This document shows positions 8,357-16,902 of a stretch of 64,000 nucleotides of DNA, piece after piece. A program made the translations under genes and the position numbers. The notes under the pieces are model-generated. The model ran no database searches. It had not been told where the DNA came from and worked only from the letters and a program-made list of their open reading frames with translations. How positions within the stretch are numbered: the stretch's first letter is position 1; each line of letters opens with the position of its first letter. The stretch comes from an uncultured Myroides sp. (GTDB lineage Bacteria > Bacteroidota > Bacteroidia > Flavobacteriales > Flavobacteriaceae), in NCBI GenBank assembly GCA_913777665.1, contig CAJYTF010000016.1, positions 45,252 through 109,251 on the forward strand, read 5' to 3'.

Positions 8357-9328
8357 CTATTTGGTTTGAACATTGCTAAAAGTGTTCCATTTTAAATTAT
8401 TAAAAGATCCGGCGGTTTCTTTTATTTTATTCAAATGATAGGTTTTGATGCCTTCTTGTATTGTAATTCCTTTTGGAGTAATTATATAAATAGTATTTTT
8501 ATTTTTGAATGATACGGTTTGATCAGCTTTATTATACATAAAATCTGCGTTGAAGGTAAGTTCAACAACATTTTCTTTATCAGTAAAAATGTACAACAAA
8601 TCGGAATTCATACCTTCCATCAGATACATTTTTTTACCGTTTTCAAAAACTATTGTAAATTCAGGAGCATTATCTTCGGCAAATTTCTGATAACCGCTTG
8701 TAACCATTTTACCATTCACACGTTTTTGAACTGAATATTCTACAAAAATACCCGAATAATATTCTTCGATAATTTCTATTGGAACCGCTTTGTTATTTTC
8801 TACCACATAAGTCGAGAACTGATGCCAGCAGCAGCCGCTTTTCGTCATGGTTTGCAACTGCTTTTTTTCATCGTCAACCGTAAACATTCCGCAATAATTA
8901 GATCCTAATTCGGTAAAACTTTCATTGTAGGTAAAACCGTTTTTATCAGCCAGATATATTTCAAACGACGGACCACCGTAACAACTGTAATTCCCAGTGC
9001 GCAGGGCAATATCTTCTTTTCCGTCGAAATTAAAATCCTCAAAAATTAAGATACTTTGCTCGCCATACGGAATTTCTTGAATGTTCGATTTTACTTTAGA
9101 ATCTTCAAAATCATATCCCGAATAAAAAGCAGGTTTAGAGAAAACGAGTTTCCCATTTTTCTTTTGATAGATATTCAGCGTACAATTGGTTTCTAAATCG
9201 GAATTTTCCTGATTGTCATCAACAATAATTTTTCCAGAAAATTCATCAGAAAAATCAATTAAATCATACGATTCCTGCGCCGATGCAAAAAAGGGCATCA
9301 AGAGTAAAACAAACAACATCTTTTTCAT
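8357..9328 (-). CDS. Secreted protein, XAC2610-like
   Basis: A 323-residue protein with a signal peptide (MKKMLFVLLLMPFFASAQ, cleavage after 18). The central part has a calcium-binding-like DFNFDGKEDIA segment followed by YGGPSFEIYL and KSGCCWHQ, a pattern I know from secreted proteins annotated as XAC2610-related, some linked to lysozyme inhibition or surface binding. The C-terminal 120 residues are beta-rich and unassigned. It should be periplasmic or secreted. It ends 7 bp from the next gene on the same strand and may be its operon partner. Confidence 0.65.
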   Translation of the reverse strand: MKKMLFVLLLMPFFASAQESYDLIDFSDEFSGKIIVDDNQENSDLETNCTLNIYQKKNGKLVFSKPAFYSGYDFEDSKVKSNIQEIPYGEQSILIFEDFNFDGKEDIALRTGNYSCYGGPSFEIYLADKNGFTYNESFTELGSNYCGMFTVDDEKKQLQTMTKSGCCWHQFSTYVVENNKAVPIEIIEEYYSGIFVEYSVQKRVNGKMVTSGYQKFAEDNAPEFTIVFENGKKMYLMEGMNSDLLYIFTDKENVVELTFNADFMYNKADQTVSFKNKNTIYIITPKGITIQEGIKTYHLNKIKETAGSFNNLKWNTFSNVQTK

Positions 9329-9335
9329 AATTCTT

Positions 9336-10169
9336 TTATTGAAAATTAAACAAAATAATCAACAAATACCACAAAACCGGTACACTTTCTACCCAAAAAA
9401 GCGTGTAATATTTCGATCGGTTTGGGTTGGCATAATAGGTAAATAACGCAATGACAGCTACCAAAATCAGGTTAACGATCCATTGGTTTCCGTAATAATT
9501 CACTTTTAAAAATTCCAGAAAATAAAACGGAATCAGCAACAAACCAATCAAATATTTTGTTTTTAAAACGCCAATGGTCTGCGGAACGGTTTTTAGTCGG
9601 ATATCATCGTACTTTAAATCGTTAATTTCAAAAACCAGAATAAGAATCAGCGTAAGAATAAATCGTTGTAAAAACTTAAATACTATATCATTTTCTATCG
9701 CTTGTTCGGCATTTACAATCGGCAACAAGGTTGTTACACCCGCCCAACATAACGATACAATATAAATTTTAATCCCGGCATAATTTCGCAAATTGGTCTT
9801 TGATTTTGCCAACGGAATTACATACAAAACACATAACAATCCAAAAAAAACAGTGAGCAGTTGTGCTTTTAAATTCAAAAAGAAAAAACTTATTACCGCA
9901 ATTACAAAACTTACAACGCTTAATGCTAAAATGCTTTTTAAAAACAGCGTCAGTTCTTTTTTCTTGGCAATAACCTGTGCATATTTAATAAAGTTGTAGC
10001 TAAAAACGGTTCCAAAAAAAACCAAATTGGTAACAGCCGCATTAAAAGGCAAATAGCAAAAATAAAAAGTCATTTGCACCAATGCCGTTGTAGCCAGCGC
10101 CACATGCAAACTTGCGTGCAAATACCAGTCAAAAAAACGCGTTATATTTTTAGTACTCTGTTGCTGCAT
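9336..10169 (-). CDS. UbiA-like prenyltransferase family membrane protein
   Basis: A 277-residue protein of about eight or nine hydrophobic helices. It carries a UbiA-type second aspartate motif (EINDLKYDDIRLKTVPQTIG, about 185-205) followed by the conserved basic GVLKTK. The first motif, usually NxxxDxxxD, is only partly kept (SYNFIKYAQ), so substrate use is uncertain. UbiA enzymes attach polyprenyl chains to aromatic acceptors in the membrane (quinone, heme or carotenoid-like pathways). It is divergent from gcvP. Confidence 0.7.
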   Translation of the reverse strand: MQQQSTKNITRFFDWYLHASLHVALATTALVQMTFYFCYLPFNAAVTNLVFFGTVFSYNFIKYAQVIAKKKELTLFLKSILALSVVSFVIAVISFFFLNLKAQLLTVFFGLLCVLYVIPLAKSKTNLRNYAGIKIYIVSLCWAGVTTLLPIVNAEQAIENDIVFKFLQRFILTLILILVFEINDLKYDDIRLKTVPQTIGVLKTKYLIGLLLIPFYFLEFLKVNYYGNQWIVNLILVAVIALFTYYANPNRSKYYTLFWVESVPVLWYLLIILFNFQ

Positions 10170-10231
10170 AACTTGTTGCTGTTCACTTCACTTTATTTTT
10201 TCTATCCGTAAAATTAATCAAATATTAGTTG

Positions 10232-10239
10232 TATTTTTG
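10232..10239 (+). promoter_or_regulatory. Promoter -7 element of gcvP
   Basis: TATTTTTG, a perfect match to TAnnTTTG, 37 bases upstream of the ATG. No glycine riboswitch-like structure is present in the short leader. Confidence 0.5.
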
Positions 10240-10276
10240 CTTTCTTTAAACACAACTATAATTTTATTAATAGCAG

Positions 10277-13126
10277 ATGAAGACAAATGCTTTTGCTTTA
10301 AGACACATTGGTCCTAGAGCAACCGACTTACAACACATGTTTGACACGGTAGGTGTGAAAGATATGGATCAATTGTTATACGAAACTTTTCCAGACAAAA
10401 TCCGTTTAGAGAGAGATATCGTTTTAGACGAAGCACTTACAGAATACGAATATTTGGCACACGCTACGGCATTAGGCGCACAAAACAAGGTATTCAAATC
10501 AATGATTGGTTTAGGATATAACGAAGCGATTGTTCCGGCTGTTATCCAACGTAATATTTTCGAAAACCCGGGTTGGTACACTGCGTACACACCTTATCAG
10601 GCAGAAATTGCTCAAGGACGTTTAGAGGCTTTATTGAATTTCCAAACTACCGTAATTGAATTATCGGGAATGGAAATTGCAAACGCATCGTTATTAGACG
10701 AATCTACTGCAGTTGCCGAAGCTATGGCTTTATTGTTTGATGTTCGTACTAGAGATCAAAAGAAAAACAACGCAAACAAATTATTTGTTTCAGAAGAAAT
10801 TTTACCTCAAACATTATCGGTTTTACAAACGCGTTCTACTCCAATTGAAATTGAAGTTGTTGTTGGAAACCACGAAACATTTGAGTTTACAGAAGATTTC
10901 TTCGCTGCAATTTTACAATATCCTGGTAAATATGGTCAGGTTCACGATTATGAAGATTTCATAAACAAAGCACATTCAAAAGATATTAAAGTAGCGGTTG
11001 CTGCTGATATTTTATCATTAGCTCGTTTAAAATCTCCGGGCGAAATGGGTGCCGATGCAGTTGTTGGTACCACTCAGCGTTTTGGTATTCCGTTAGGTTT
11101 TGGTGGACCACACGCTGGTTTCTTCACAACTAAAGAAGAATACAAACGTTCTATGCCGGGTAGAATCATTGGTGTTTCTCAAGACACCAACGGAAACCGT
11201 GCATTGCGTATGGCATTACAAACGCGTGAGCAGCACATTAAACGCGAAAAAGCAACATCGAACATTTGTACTGCACAGGTTTTATTGGCTGTTATGGCGG
11301 GTATGTACGCGGTTTATCACGGGCCAAAAGGTTTACGCCGTATTGCGAACGAAGCACACGCAAAAGCAGTTACTATTGAAACCGAATTAACGAAATTAGG
11401 TTTTGAACAATTGAACGATGCCTATTTTGATACTATTTTGGTAAAAGCCGATGCTGCTAAAGTAAAAGCTGTTGCCGAAGCTAAAGAATTCAATTTCTAT
11501 TATGCTGATGCAAATACGGTTTCAATTTCTGTAAACGAAACTATTTCTATAAACGATATTAATACGGTGATTGGTATTTTTGCCGAAGTTGCCGGAAAAT
11601 CATTCACAGCAGTTACAGAACTTTCTCAAGAAGCTTTAGTTCCTGTTAAATTAGAAAGAACATCTACGTTCTTAGAGCACGATGTTTTCAACACGTATCA
11701 TTCAGAATCTCAATTGATGCGTTATATTAAAAAGTTAGAGCGTAAAGATTTGGCATTAAACCATTCTATGATTTCATTAGGATCTTGTACAATGAAGTTG
11801 AATGCAGCGGCAGAAATGTTACCTTTAAGTAATCCTAACTGGAACAATATACACCCATTTGCTCCGGCAGATCAAACCAAAGGATATTTAACCATGTTGC
11901 ATAAATTAGAGCAGCAGTTAAACGTAATTACCGGTTTTGCTGGTACCACGTTACAACCAAACTCTGGTGCGCAAGGTGAATACGCTGGTTTAATGGTTAT
12001 TCGTGCTTATCATGAATCTCGTGGTGAAGGTCACAGAAACATAGCGTTAATTCCTGCATCGGCTCACGGAACAAACCCTGCATCGGCTGCAATGGCTGGT
12101 ATGAAAGTGGTTGTTACTAAAACGACTGAAGAAGGAAATATCGATGTAGAAGATTTAAGAGCGAAAGCCGAATTACATAAAGACAATTTATCTTGTGTAA
12201 TGATTACTTACCCTTCTACTCATGGAGTTTACGAATCATCGATCATTGAAATTACTGACTTGATCCACGCTAACGGCGGACAAGTTTATATGGATGGTGC
12301 AAATATGAACGCACAAGTTGGTTTGACAAATCCTGCACGTATTGGTGCCGATGTTTGTCACTTAAACTTACACAAAACCTTTGCAATTCCTCACGGTGGC
12401 GGTGGTCCTGGTGTTGGTCCAATCTGTGTGGCGCAGCATTTAGTAGAATTTTTACCTACAAACCCAGTTATTAAAGTTGGTGGCGATAACGCAATCACGG
12501 CAATTTCGGCAGCTCCGTACGGTTCGGCTTTGGTTTGTTTGATTTCTTACGGATATATTTCGATGTTAGGTGCCGATGGTTTAAAACAATCTACCATGAC
12601 AGCGATCTTAAACGCTAACTACATGAAAGCCCGTTTAAGCGAAGGATACGAAGTATTGTATTCTGGAGAACGCGGACGTGCGGCTCACGAAATGATTATT
12701 GACTGCCGTATGTTTAAAGCAAAAGGTATTGAAGTTACTGATATTGCAAAACGTTTAATGGATTACGGTTTCCACGCTCCTACAGTTTCTTTCCCTGTAG
12801 CTGGAACGTTGATGATTGAACCAACCGAATCTGAAGATTTAGCGGAATTAGATCGTTTTTGTGATGCAATGCTTTCAATTCGTAAAGAAATTGAAGCTGC
12901 AACTGCAGAAGATACCAACAACGTATTGAAAAATGCTCCGCATACTTTAGCTATGTTAACTGCCGAAACTTGGGAATTACCTTATTCTCGTGAAAAAGCA
13001 GCGTATCCTTTAGAATATGTAGCAGAAAACAAATTCTGGCCAAGTGTACGCCGCGTTGATGATGCGTATGGAGACAGAAATCTTGTTTGTTCTTGTGCTC
13101 CTATTGAAGCTTATATGGAAGCGTAA
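10277..13126 (+). CDS. gcvP: Glycine dehydrogenase (decarboxylating), P protein
   Basis: The P protein of the glycine cleavage system: a pyridoxal-phosphate enzyme that decarboxylates glycine and loads the aminomethyl group onto the lipoyl arm of GcvH in the cytoplasm. The 949-residue full-length single-chain form is present (not the split two-subunit type). PLP lysine is K700 in NLHKTFAIPHGGGGPG; the glycine-rich loop and the SxGSCTMKLN segment near 500 are intact. It is transcribed alone and ends in a strong terminator; gcvH and gcvT are not in the window. Codon use is richer in GC than in the surroundings, as expected for a highly expressed gene. Confidence 0.97.
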   Translation: MKTNAFALRHIGPRATDLQHMFDTVGVKDMDQLLYETFPDKIRLERDIVLDEALTEYEYLAHATALGAQNKVFKSMIGLGYNEAIVPAVIQRNIFENPGWYTAYTPYQAEIAQGRLEALLNFQTTVIELSGMEIANASLLDESTAVAEAMALLFDVRTRDQKKNNANKLFVSEEILPQTLSVLQTRSTPIEIEVVVGNHETFEFTEDFFAAILQYPGKYGQVHDYEDFINKAHSKDIKVAVAADILSLARLKSPGEMGADAVVGTTQRFGIPLGFGGPHAGFFTTKEEYKRSMPGRIIGVSQDTNGNRALRMALQTREQHIKREKATSNICTAQVLLAVMAGMYAVYHGPKGLRRIANEAHAKAVTIETELTKLGFEQLNDAYFDTILVKADAAKVKAVAEAKEFNFYYADANTVSISVNETISINDINTVIGIFAEVAGKSFTAVTELSQEALVPVKLERTSTFLEHDVFNTYHSESQLMRYIKKLERKDLALNHSMISLGSCTMKLNAAAEMLPLSNPNWNNIHPFAPADQTKGYLTMLHKLEQQLNVITGFAGTTLQPNSGAQGEYAGLMVIRAYHESRGEGHRNIALIPASAHGTNPASAAMAGMKVVVTKTTEEGNIDVEDLRAKAELHKDNLSCVMITYPSTHGVYESSIIEITDLIHANGGQVYMDGANMNAQVGLTNPARIGADVCHLNLHKTFAIPHGGGGPGVGPICVAQHLVEFLPTNPVIKVGGDNAITAISAAPYGSALVCLISYGYISMLGADGLKQSTMTAILNANYMKARLSEGYEVLYSGERGRAAHEMIIDCRMFKAKGIEVTDIAKRLMDYGFHAPTVSFPVAGTLMIEPTESEDLAELDRFCDAMLSIRKEIEAATAEDTNNVLKNAPHTLAMLTAETWELPYSREKAAYPLEYVAENKFWPSVRRVDDAYGDRNLVCSCAPIEAYMEA

Positions 13127-13146
13127 TTGCTTTCTTCTTATAAAAT

Positions 13147-13179
13147 GAAACGCCCGACTGAAAAGTTGGGCGTTTTTTG
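13147..13179 (+). terminator. gcvP terminator
   Basis: AACGCCC..GGGCGTT stem with a T6 run, 20 bp after the gcvP stop. Confidence 0.85.
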
Positions 13180-13190
13180 TTTTTATTGTT

Positions 13191-13680
13191 GTGGCTTCGA
13201 GTGCCTCAGCCAACAATTCGAGTGCCTCAGTTACCGCACGTTCCCTGAGGTTCTCGAAGGGAAAAGAATGGTTGTTTCTAGAAAAAGTGTGGCTTCGAGT
13301 GCCTCAGCCACCGCACGTTCCTTGAGGTTCTCGAGGGAAAGAATGAGACTTCGAAAAAAAATGTGGCTTCGAGTGCCTCAGCTACCGATAATGTAATTCA
13401 GACAGCGTTCATGTTCCCTGAGGCTCTGGAAGGGAAAGAATGGTCGCTTATAGAAAAGGTGTGACTTCGAGTGCCTCAGTCACCGATAATATGATTCAGA
13501 CAGTATTCACGTTCCCTGAGGTTCTCGAAGGGAAAGAATGTAACTGCGAGTGCCTCAGCCACCCCACGTTCCCTGAGGTTCTCGAGGGAAAAGAATGGTG
13601 GTTTCTAGAAAAAATATGACTTCGAGTGCCTCAGTTACCGATTAGAGAATCTCGTTGTGGCTTCGAGTGCCTCAGCCACC
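13191..13680. repeat. Left array of REPIN-like palindromes beside the GIY-YIG gene
   Basis: About thirteen imperfect palindromes in 490 bp. Two classes alternate. The G class (arms GTGGCT/AGCCAC or GTGACT/AGTCAC around TCGAGTGCCTC) is at 13191, 13289, 13363, 13461, 13540, 13616 and 13657. The T class (arms TTCCCT/AGGGAA around GAGGTTCTCGA) is at 13241, 13318, 13414, 13512 and 13569. A partial copy lies at about 13214. Neighbouring G and T elements are in opposite orientation. Linkers are also repeated (CCGATAAT..ATTCAGACAG twice; AGAATGG..TTTCTAGAAAAA three times), so the array grew by tandem copying of a 75-105 bp composite. No protein-coding frame is supported. Confidence 0.9.
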
Positions 13681-13709
13681 TTTAGAAAACCAATACAATC
13701 AATATATTA

Positions 13710-14003
13710 CTAACGTTTTAAATCGCGGTAGGCAATTGCTAATTCTGGCAGTAAAGTATGCTCTCCGTTTATTAATGCTTCTTTCTTTTTTCTACTCCAT
13801 CCTTGTACTTGTTTTTCTCTGTAAAATGCTTGTTCGACTCTTTGATATTCTTCGTAATAAATTAATGTTACTGGTAAATGTTTTTTGGTATGATTTGCTC
13901 CTTGTCCATTTTGGTGTTGGATCAATCTTAATTCTAGGTTGTTAGTACTACCTGTGTAGTAACTTCCGTTTGAACAAAGTAATATGTACATGTACCCTTT
14001 CAT
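13710..14003 (-). CDS. GIY-YIG nuclease family protein
   Basis: A 97-residue stand-alone GIY-YIG domain of the UPF0213/YhbQ type. Visible: the MYILLC strand (GIY equivalent, Tyr6), YYTGST (YIG equivalent, Tyr16), the catalytic-type arginine at 26 in LELRL, and the conserved REKQVQGWSRKKKEAL helix with Glu63. GIY-YIG domains cleave DNA at one metal-bound active site; the substrate of these small members is mostly unknown. The gene sits precisely between two arrays of palindromes that are inverted relative to each other; the left array starts 30 bp from its stop and the right one 28 bp from its start. This strongly suggests the protein acts on those palindromes, although that is inference. Confidence 0.9.
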   Translation of the reverse strand: MKGYMYILLCSNGSYYTGSTNNLELRLIQHQNGQGANHTKKHLPVTLIYYEEYQRVEQAFYREKQVQGWSRKKKEALINGEHTLLPELAIAYRDLKR

Positions 14004-14030
14004 GATATTTTTTGTTTATTTAAAATTACC

Positions 14031-14459
14031 GGTAACTGAGGTTCTTAAATGGTGACTGAGGCTCTCGAAGCCACCTATCATATTGTTCCCTTCGAGTGCC
14101 TCAGGGAACTAGTATCACTGGTGGCTGAGGCTCTGGAAATCACCTATTGTTTTTTCCTTCGAGTACCTATTTTTGGTTCCTTCGAGTGACATACTCTGTT
14201 CCCTTCGAGAACCTCAGGGAACTAGAATTACCGGTGACTGAAGTTCTCTCAAATGGTGACTGAGGTTCTCGAAGTCACCCATTATTTTGTTTCATTTGAG
14301 TGTATACATTCTGTTCCCTTCGAGTGCCTCAGGGAACTAGAATTACCGGTGACTGAGGCTCTCGAAGTCACCTATTATTTTTCCCTTCGAGTGCCTCAGG
14401 GAACTTGTATTACTGGTGACTGAGGCTCTCGAAGTCACCAATTAGACTCTCGAAGCCAC
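14031..14459. repeat. Right array of REPIN-like palindromes beside the GIY-YIG gene
   Basis: Nine palindromes and several partial copies in 430 bp. The G class is at 14052, 14121, 14256, 14349 and 14416 (arms GTGACT/AGTCAC, core GAGGCTCTCGA); the T class is at 14085, 14198, 14313 and 14381 (arms TTCCCT/AGGGAA, core TCGAGTGCCTC or TCGAGAACCTC). Compared with the left array each class is in the reverse orientation, so the two arrays form a long inverted arrangement around the nuclease gene. Linkers such as CTAGAATTACCG recur. Degenerate copies lie at 14031, 14232 and 14444. Confidence 0.9.
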
Positions 14460-14473
14460 GCTTCCTTTAGTCA

Positions 14474-15127
14474 CTAACTACGCACCCACTTAGCAATACT
14501 TTCTAAAAGCTGTGGCTGGTCTTCCAATGCTATTTTTGCTACGCTGTAAAATTCGCTTACCCATTTGCTTACGGCGTCAAAGGCTTTGTTTTTGTCTTGG
14601 GTAGCTTGTTGACTTTCGCCTTTTTCTTGTACATAGGCAGCATAAACGGTTTGTACATTGGCTACATTTGCCAATTGCTGGTTTACATGGTCGGCAGTAA
14701 TTTTTAGTCGATTTAAAGCGGTTAGTAATTCGGTGTTATTGTGCAGCATGTCGTAAAACAAACGCATGGTATCAATTACTACTGCATTTCGCTCTAACAA
14801 GGGTTTGTTTAATTGCAAGTTTCGCAACACATCGGGTTGGTTTTTAAAGACAATTTCAGCCTTCTTACGGTCGGTTTTGTAAATAGCTGCAGTGGTTTCA
14901 AATGCGTTGCTAAATACGGCGTACGCTGTGGTTTCTTGTGCGGTTTCTGTTTTGTTGGTATCGTACTTTTCTACAAAGTTGTTGTAAAGTGCTTCGCCTT
15001 GTGCAATGGCTGCGGCATCATAACCGTATTCTGCCAGTTCGGCTGCTAAAACGGTATCCTTTTTTACGTTTTCAAATAAAACGCCATAGCTTTGCATTAA
15101 CTGTGTTTCTGATTTTTTCTTGCCCAT
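14474..15127 (-). CDS. Hypothetical helical protein, 217 aa
   Basis: An unrecognised, almost entirely helical cytoplasmic protein (MGKKKSETQLMQSYGVLFENV...) rich in Ala, Glu, Lys and Gln. It looks like a stack of long helices: residues 10-60, 65-105 (AVFSNAFETTAAIYKTDRKKA) and 110-165, with a C-terminal helix ending SIAKWVRS. No signal peptide or catalytic motif is evident. Its stop lies 14 bp from the right palindrome array and its start lies about 50 bp from a 21-bp tandem repeat, so both ends touch repeat DNA. It may belong to the same island as the GIY-YIG gene, which is on the same strand. Confidence 0.6.
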   Translation of the reverse strand: MGKKKSETQLMQSYGVLFENVKKDTVLAAELAEYGYDAAAIAQGEALYNNFVEKYDTNKTETAQETTAYAVFSNAFETTAAIYKTDRKKAEIVFKNQPDVLRNLQLNKPLLERNAVVIDTMRLFYDMLHNNTELLTALNRLKITADHVNQQLANVANVQTVYAAYVQEKGESQQATQDKNKAFDAVSKWVSEFYSVAKIALEDQPQLLESIAKWVRS

Positions 15128-15174
15128 TTTTTCTAAAATTTAAATTTATTATATAAAAGTATTTGTGATTTTAC

Positions 15175-15363
15175 ATTACTACTGACCCGATTTATGTTGC
15201 TACCGACCCTATTTGTATTGCTACCAACCAGATTTGTATTGCTACCGACCAGATTTGTACTGCTACCGACCAGATTTGTACTGCTACCGACCCGATTTGT
15301 ATTGCTACTGACCAGATTTGCATTGCTACCGACCAGATTTGTATTGCTACCGACCAGATTTGT
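15175..15363. repeat. 21-bp tandem repeat, nine copies
   Basis: Nine consecutive 21-bp units of consensus ATTGCTACCGACCAGATTTGT, with substitutions but no length changes. Both strands are open in several frames because 21 is a multiple of three; the resulting ORFs encode only a 7-residue repeat and are artefacts. The block lies between divergent genes (14474-15127 and 15554-16851), so it may be a regulatory iteron-like array or a minisatellite. Confidence 0.9.
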
Positions 15364-15553
15364 ATTTTGCAGCAACTTATTTATATTATTTTTCTTTATT
15401 TATTATCAACAACGGGTTTAAATTAACATTTTTTAGAATAGGTTGCAAATATTTTTACAATAAAACTTACACTTTATTATTAAGTGGTTTTTTGTATATT
15501 AGCTTATACAGTATAATGACAACACATTACAAACACTACTACAAATATTAATT

Positions 15554-16851
15554 ATGGAATTACAAGAAGCGCGTAAAATTGTTAAAGACTCTTCTTATAA
15601 GGATTTTTTAAATACGATTGAACTTCCTTTTAATCTTCGCCATATCAATGTTGAATATAATATTGTAGGCATTATTAACATCTTCAAATTCTTTAAAGAA
15701 AATGATGAACAATGGACAGATAGAAAAAAAGAATTAGATAATAACCTTTTTAGTGAATCAGTTTCTTTTTTCACAACAGCTCGTACTTACATAGATGAGT
15801 TTATAAATACTCACGTAAAGAATGAAAGTTACGATGAAAGCGGTTTACAACAACAGTTTACAAGTTTTACTAGACATTATTTTTCTCCATCTCAACATGT
15901 TTTTACTGCTAAAAGTCCTGAAATTGATTTCATGATTAAGTTGCAAGCTGAAAATACAAATATTTTCAATGGAGCATTTTTATACTTTACCAATCAAGGC
16001 ATGAATAATAGCGACAGGAGTAGTATCAACGGATATCTGTTAGCCTACGAATTTACTCATCGCGAAAATTCTGTATTATTTTCCAGAAGAGAAACTGATA
16101 AAAGATATATCAGTGATATTAGAAACAAAATTGAGAATTTAGAAAATGATTATCAGAATAACGTTATTTCATTGATAAAGAATATAGAAAATGATTACAC
16201 TAAGAATAACGATTTTCAATCAGAAAAAGTATCTAAATCTCGTAAGTTATTAGCAGATTGGTTACATTATAAAAGAAATAAATTTTCATCATTTATAAAT
16301 CATACTGATAAGAGTTTAAAGATCTTTTTGATACTACCGATTCCGAATTCACTAGTCTTCAAAATCAATATAGCGAATTACTTAAACTCCAAGAACCAGT
16401 CAAATATTGGAAAGATAGAGCTATCGAATTAAATAAAAAGGCTAACATGATGATGTGGGTTTTAGGATCAATTACTTTAGTAGCAGTTATTTTAACTTAC
16501 TTTCTATTGTGGCAAACACCAGAAGGTATGCTTGAATCAATTTTTAAAGGAGATACTTCCGCAGCAATTCGTTGGTCTATTGTTTTTGCTTTATTCATTT
16601 CATTCATAGCATTCATGTTCAGAGCTGTAATGAAATTTATGTTTAGTAATTATCATTTGGCTCGTGACGCAGAAGAAAGAGAAAAATTAACTTATTTATA
16701 TATTTCTCTTTTAAGCAAAGGAGATTTTTCCGAAGAAGAAAAGAAAATTGTTTTTCAAGCATTATTCAGTCGCTCTGACACTGGGCTCTTAAAAGATGAC
16801 TCATCACCTACCATGCCTGGTATAGCATCTGTCATTGAAAAAGTAAAATAG
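15554..16851 (+). CDS. DUF6161-like membrane protein, split by a -1 frameshift
   Basis: Two frames together encode one protein. The first runs from ATG 15554 to a stop at 16432; the second continues in the -1 frame to 16851. They join at heptamer TTTAAAG (16315-16321), phased T-TTA-AAG. With the shift, the product is about 432 residues: a charged helical N-terminal part (1-255), a bridging coiled coil (LQNQYSELLKLQEPVKYWK), two membrane spans (about 300-320 and 338-358) and a C-terminal tail ending FSRSDTGLLKDDSSPTMP. That tail is the pattern I associate with DUF6161 proteins. Without the shift, the first frame adds 36 unrelated residues. It could be a programmed frameshift, a one-base deletion (one T lost), or a sequencing error. 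Function unknown. Confidence 0.7.
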
Positions 16852-16863
16852 ATTTTAAAATCA

Positions 16864-16893
16864 AACCTACAAGGTTTTAAAAACCTTGCAGGT
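16864..16893. terminator. Bidirectional hairpin between convergent genes
   Basis: Arms AACCTACAAGG / CCTTGCAGGTT around an A/T-rich loop, between the DUF6161-like gene and lpxD. The motif resembles a dispersed flavobacterial repeat. Confidence 0.55.
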
Positions 16894-16902
16894 TGTGTAA
16901 TT

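Noticed and set aside
10240..10276. A glycine riboswitch before gcvP
   Set aside because: The predicted leader is only about 30 bases long and shows no conserved aptamer structure.
13191..14459. The palindrome arrays as CRISPR arrays
   Set aside because: Units are bulged palindromes with varying, repeated linkers and no constant-length unique spacers, and they lie on both sides of a gene in inverted order.
15133..15375. An 80-aa ORF with a 7-residue repeat (NTNLVGS) and its plus-strand counterparts
   Set aside because: It arises from the 21-bp tandem repeat, open in several frames on both strands; there is no start context or similarity to a real protein.
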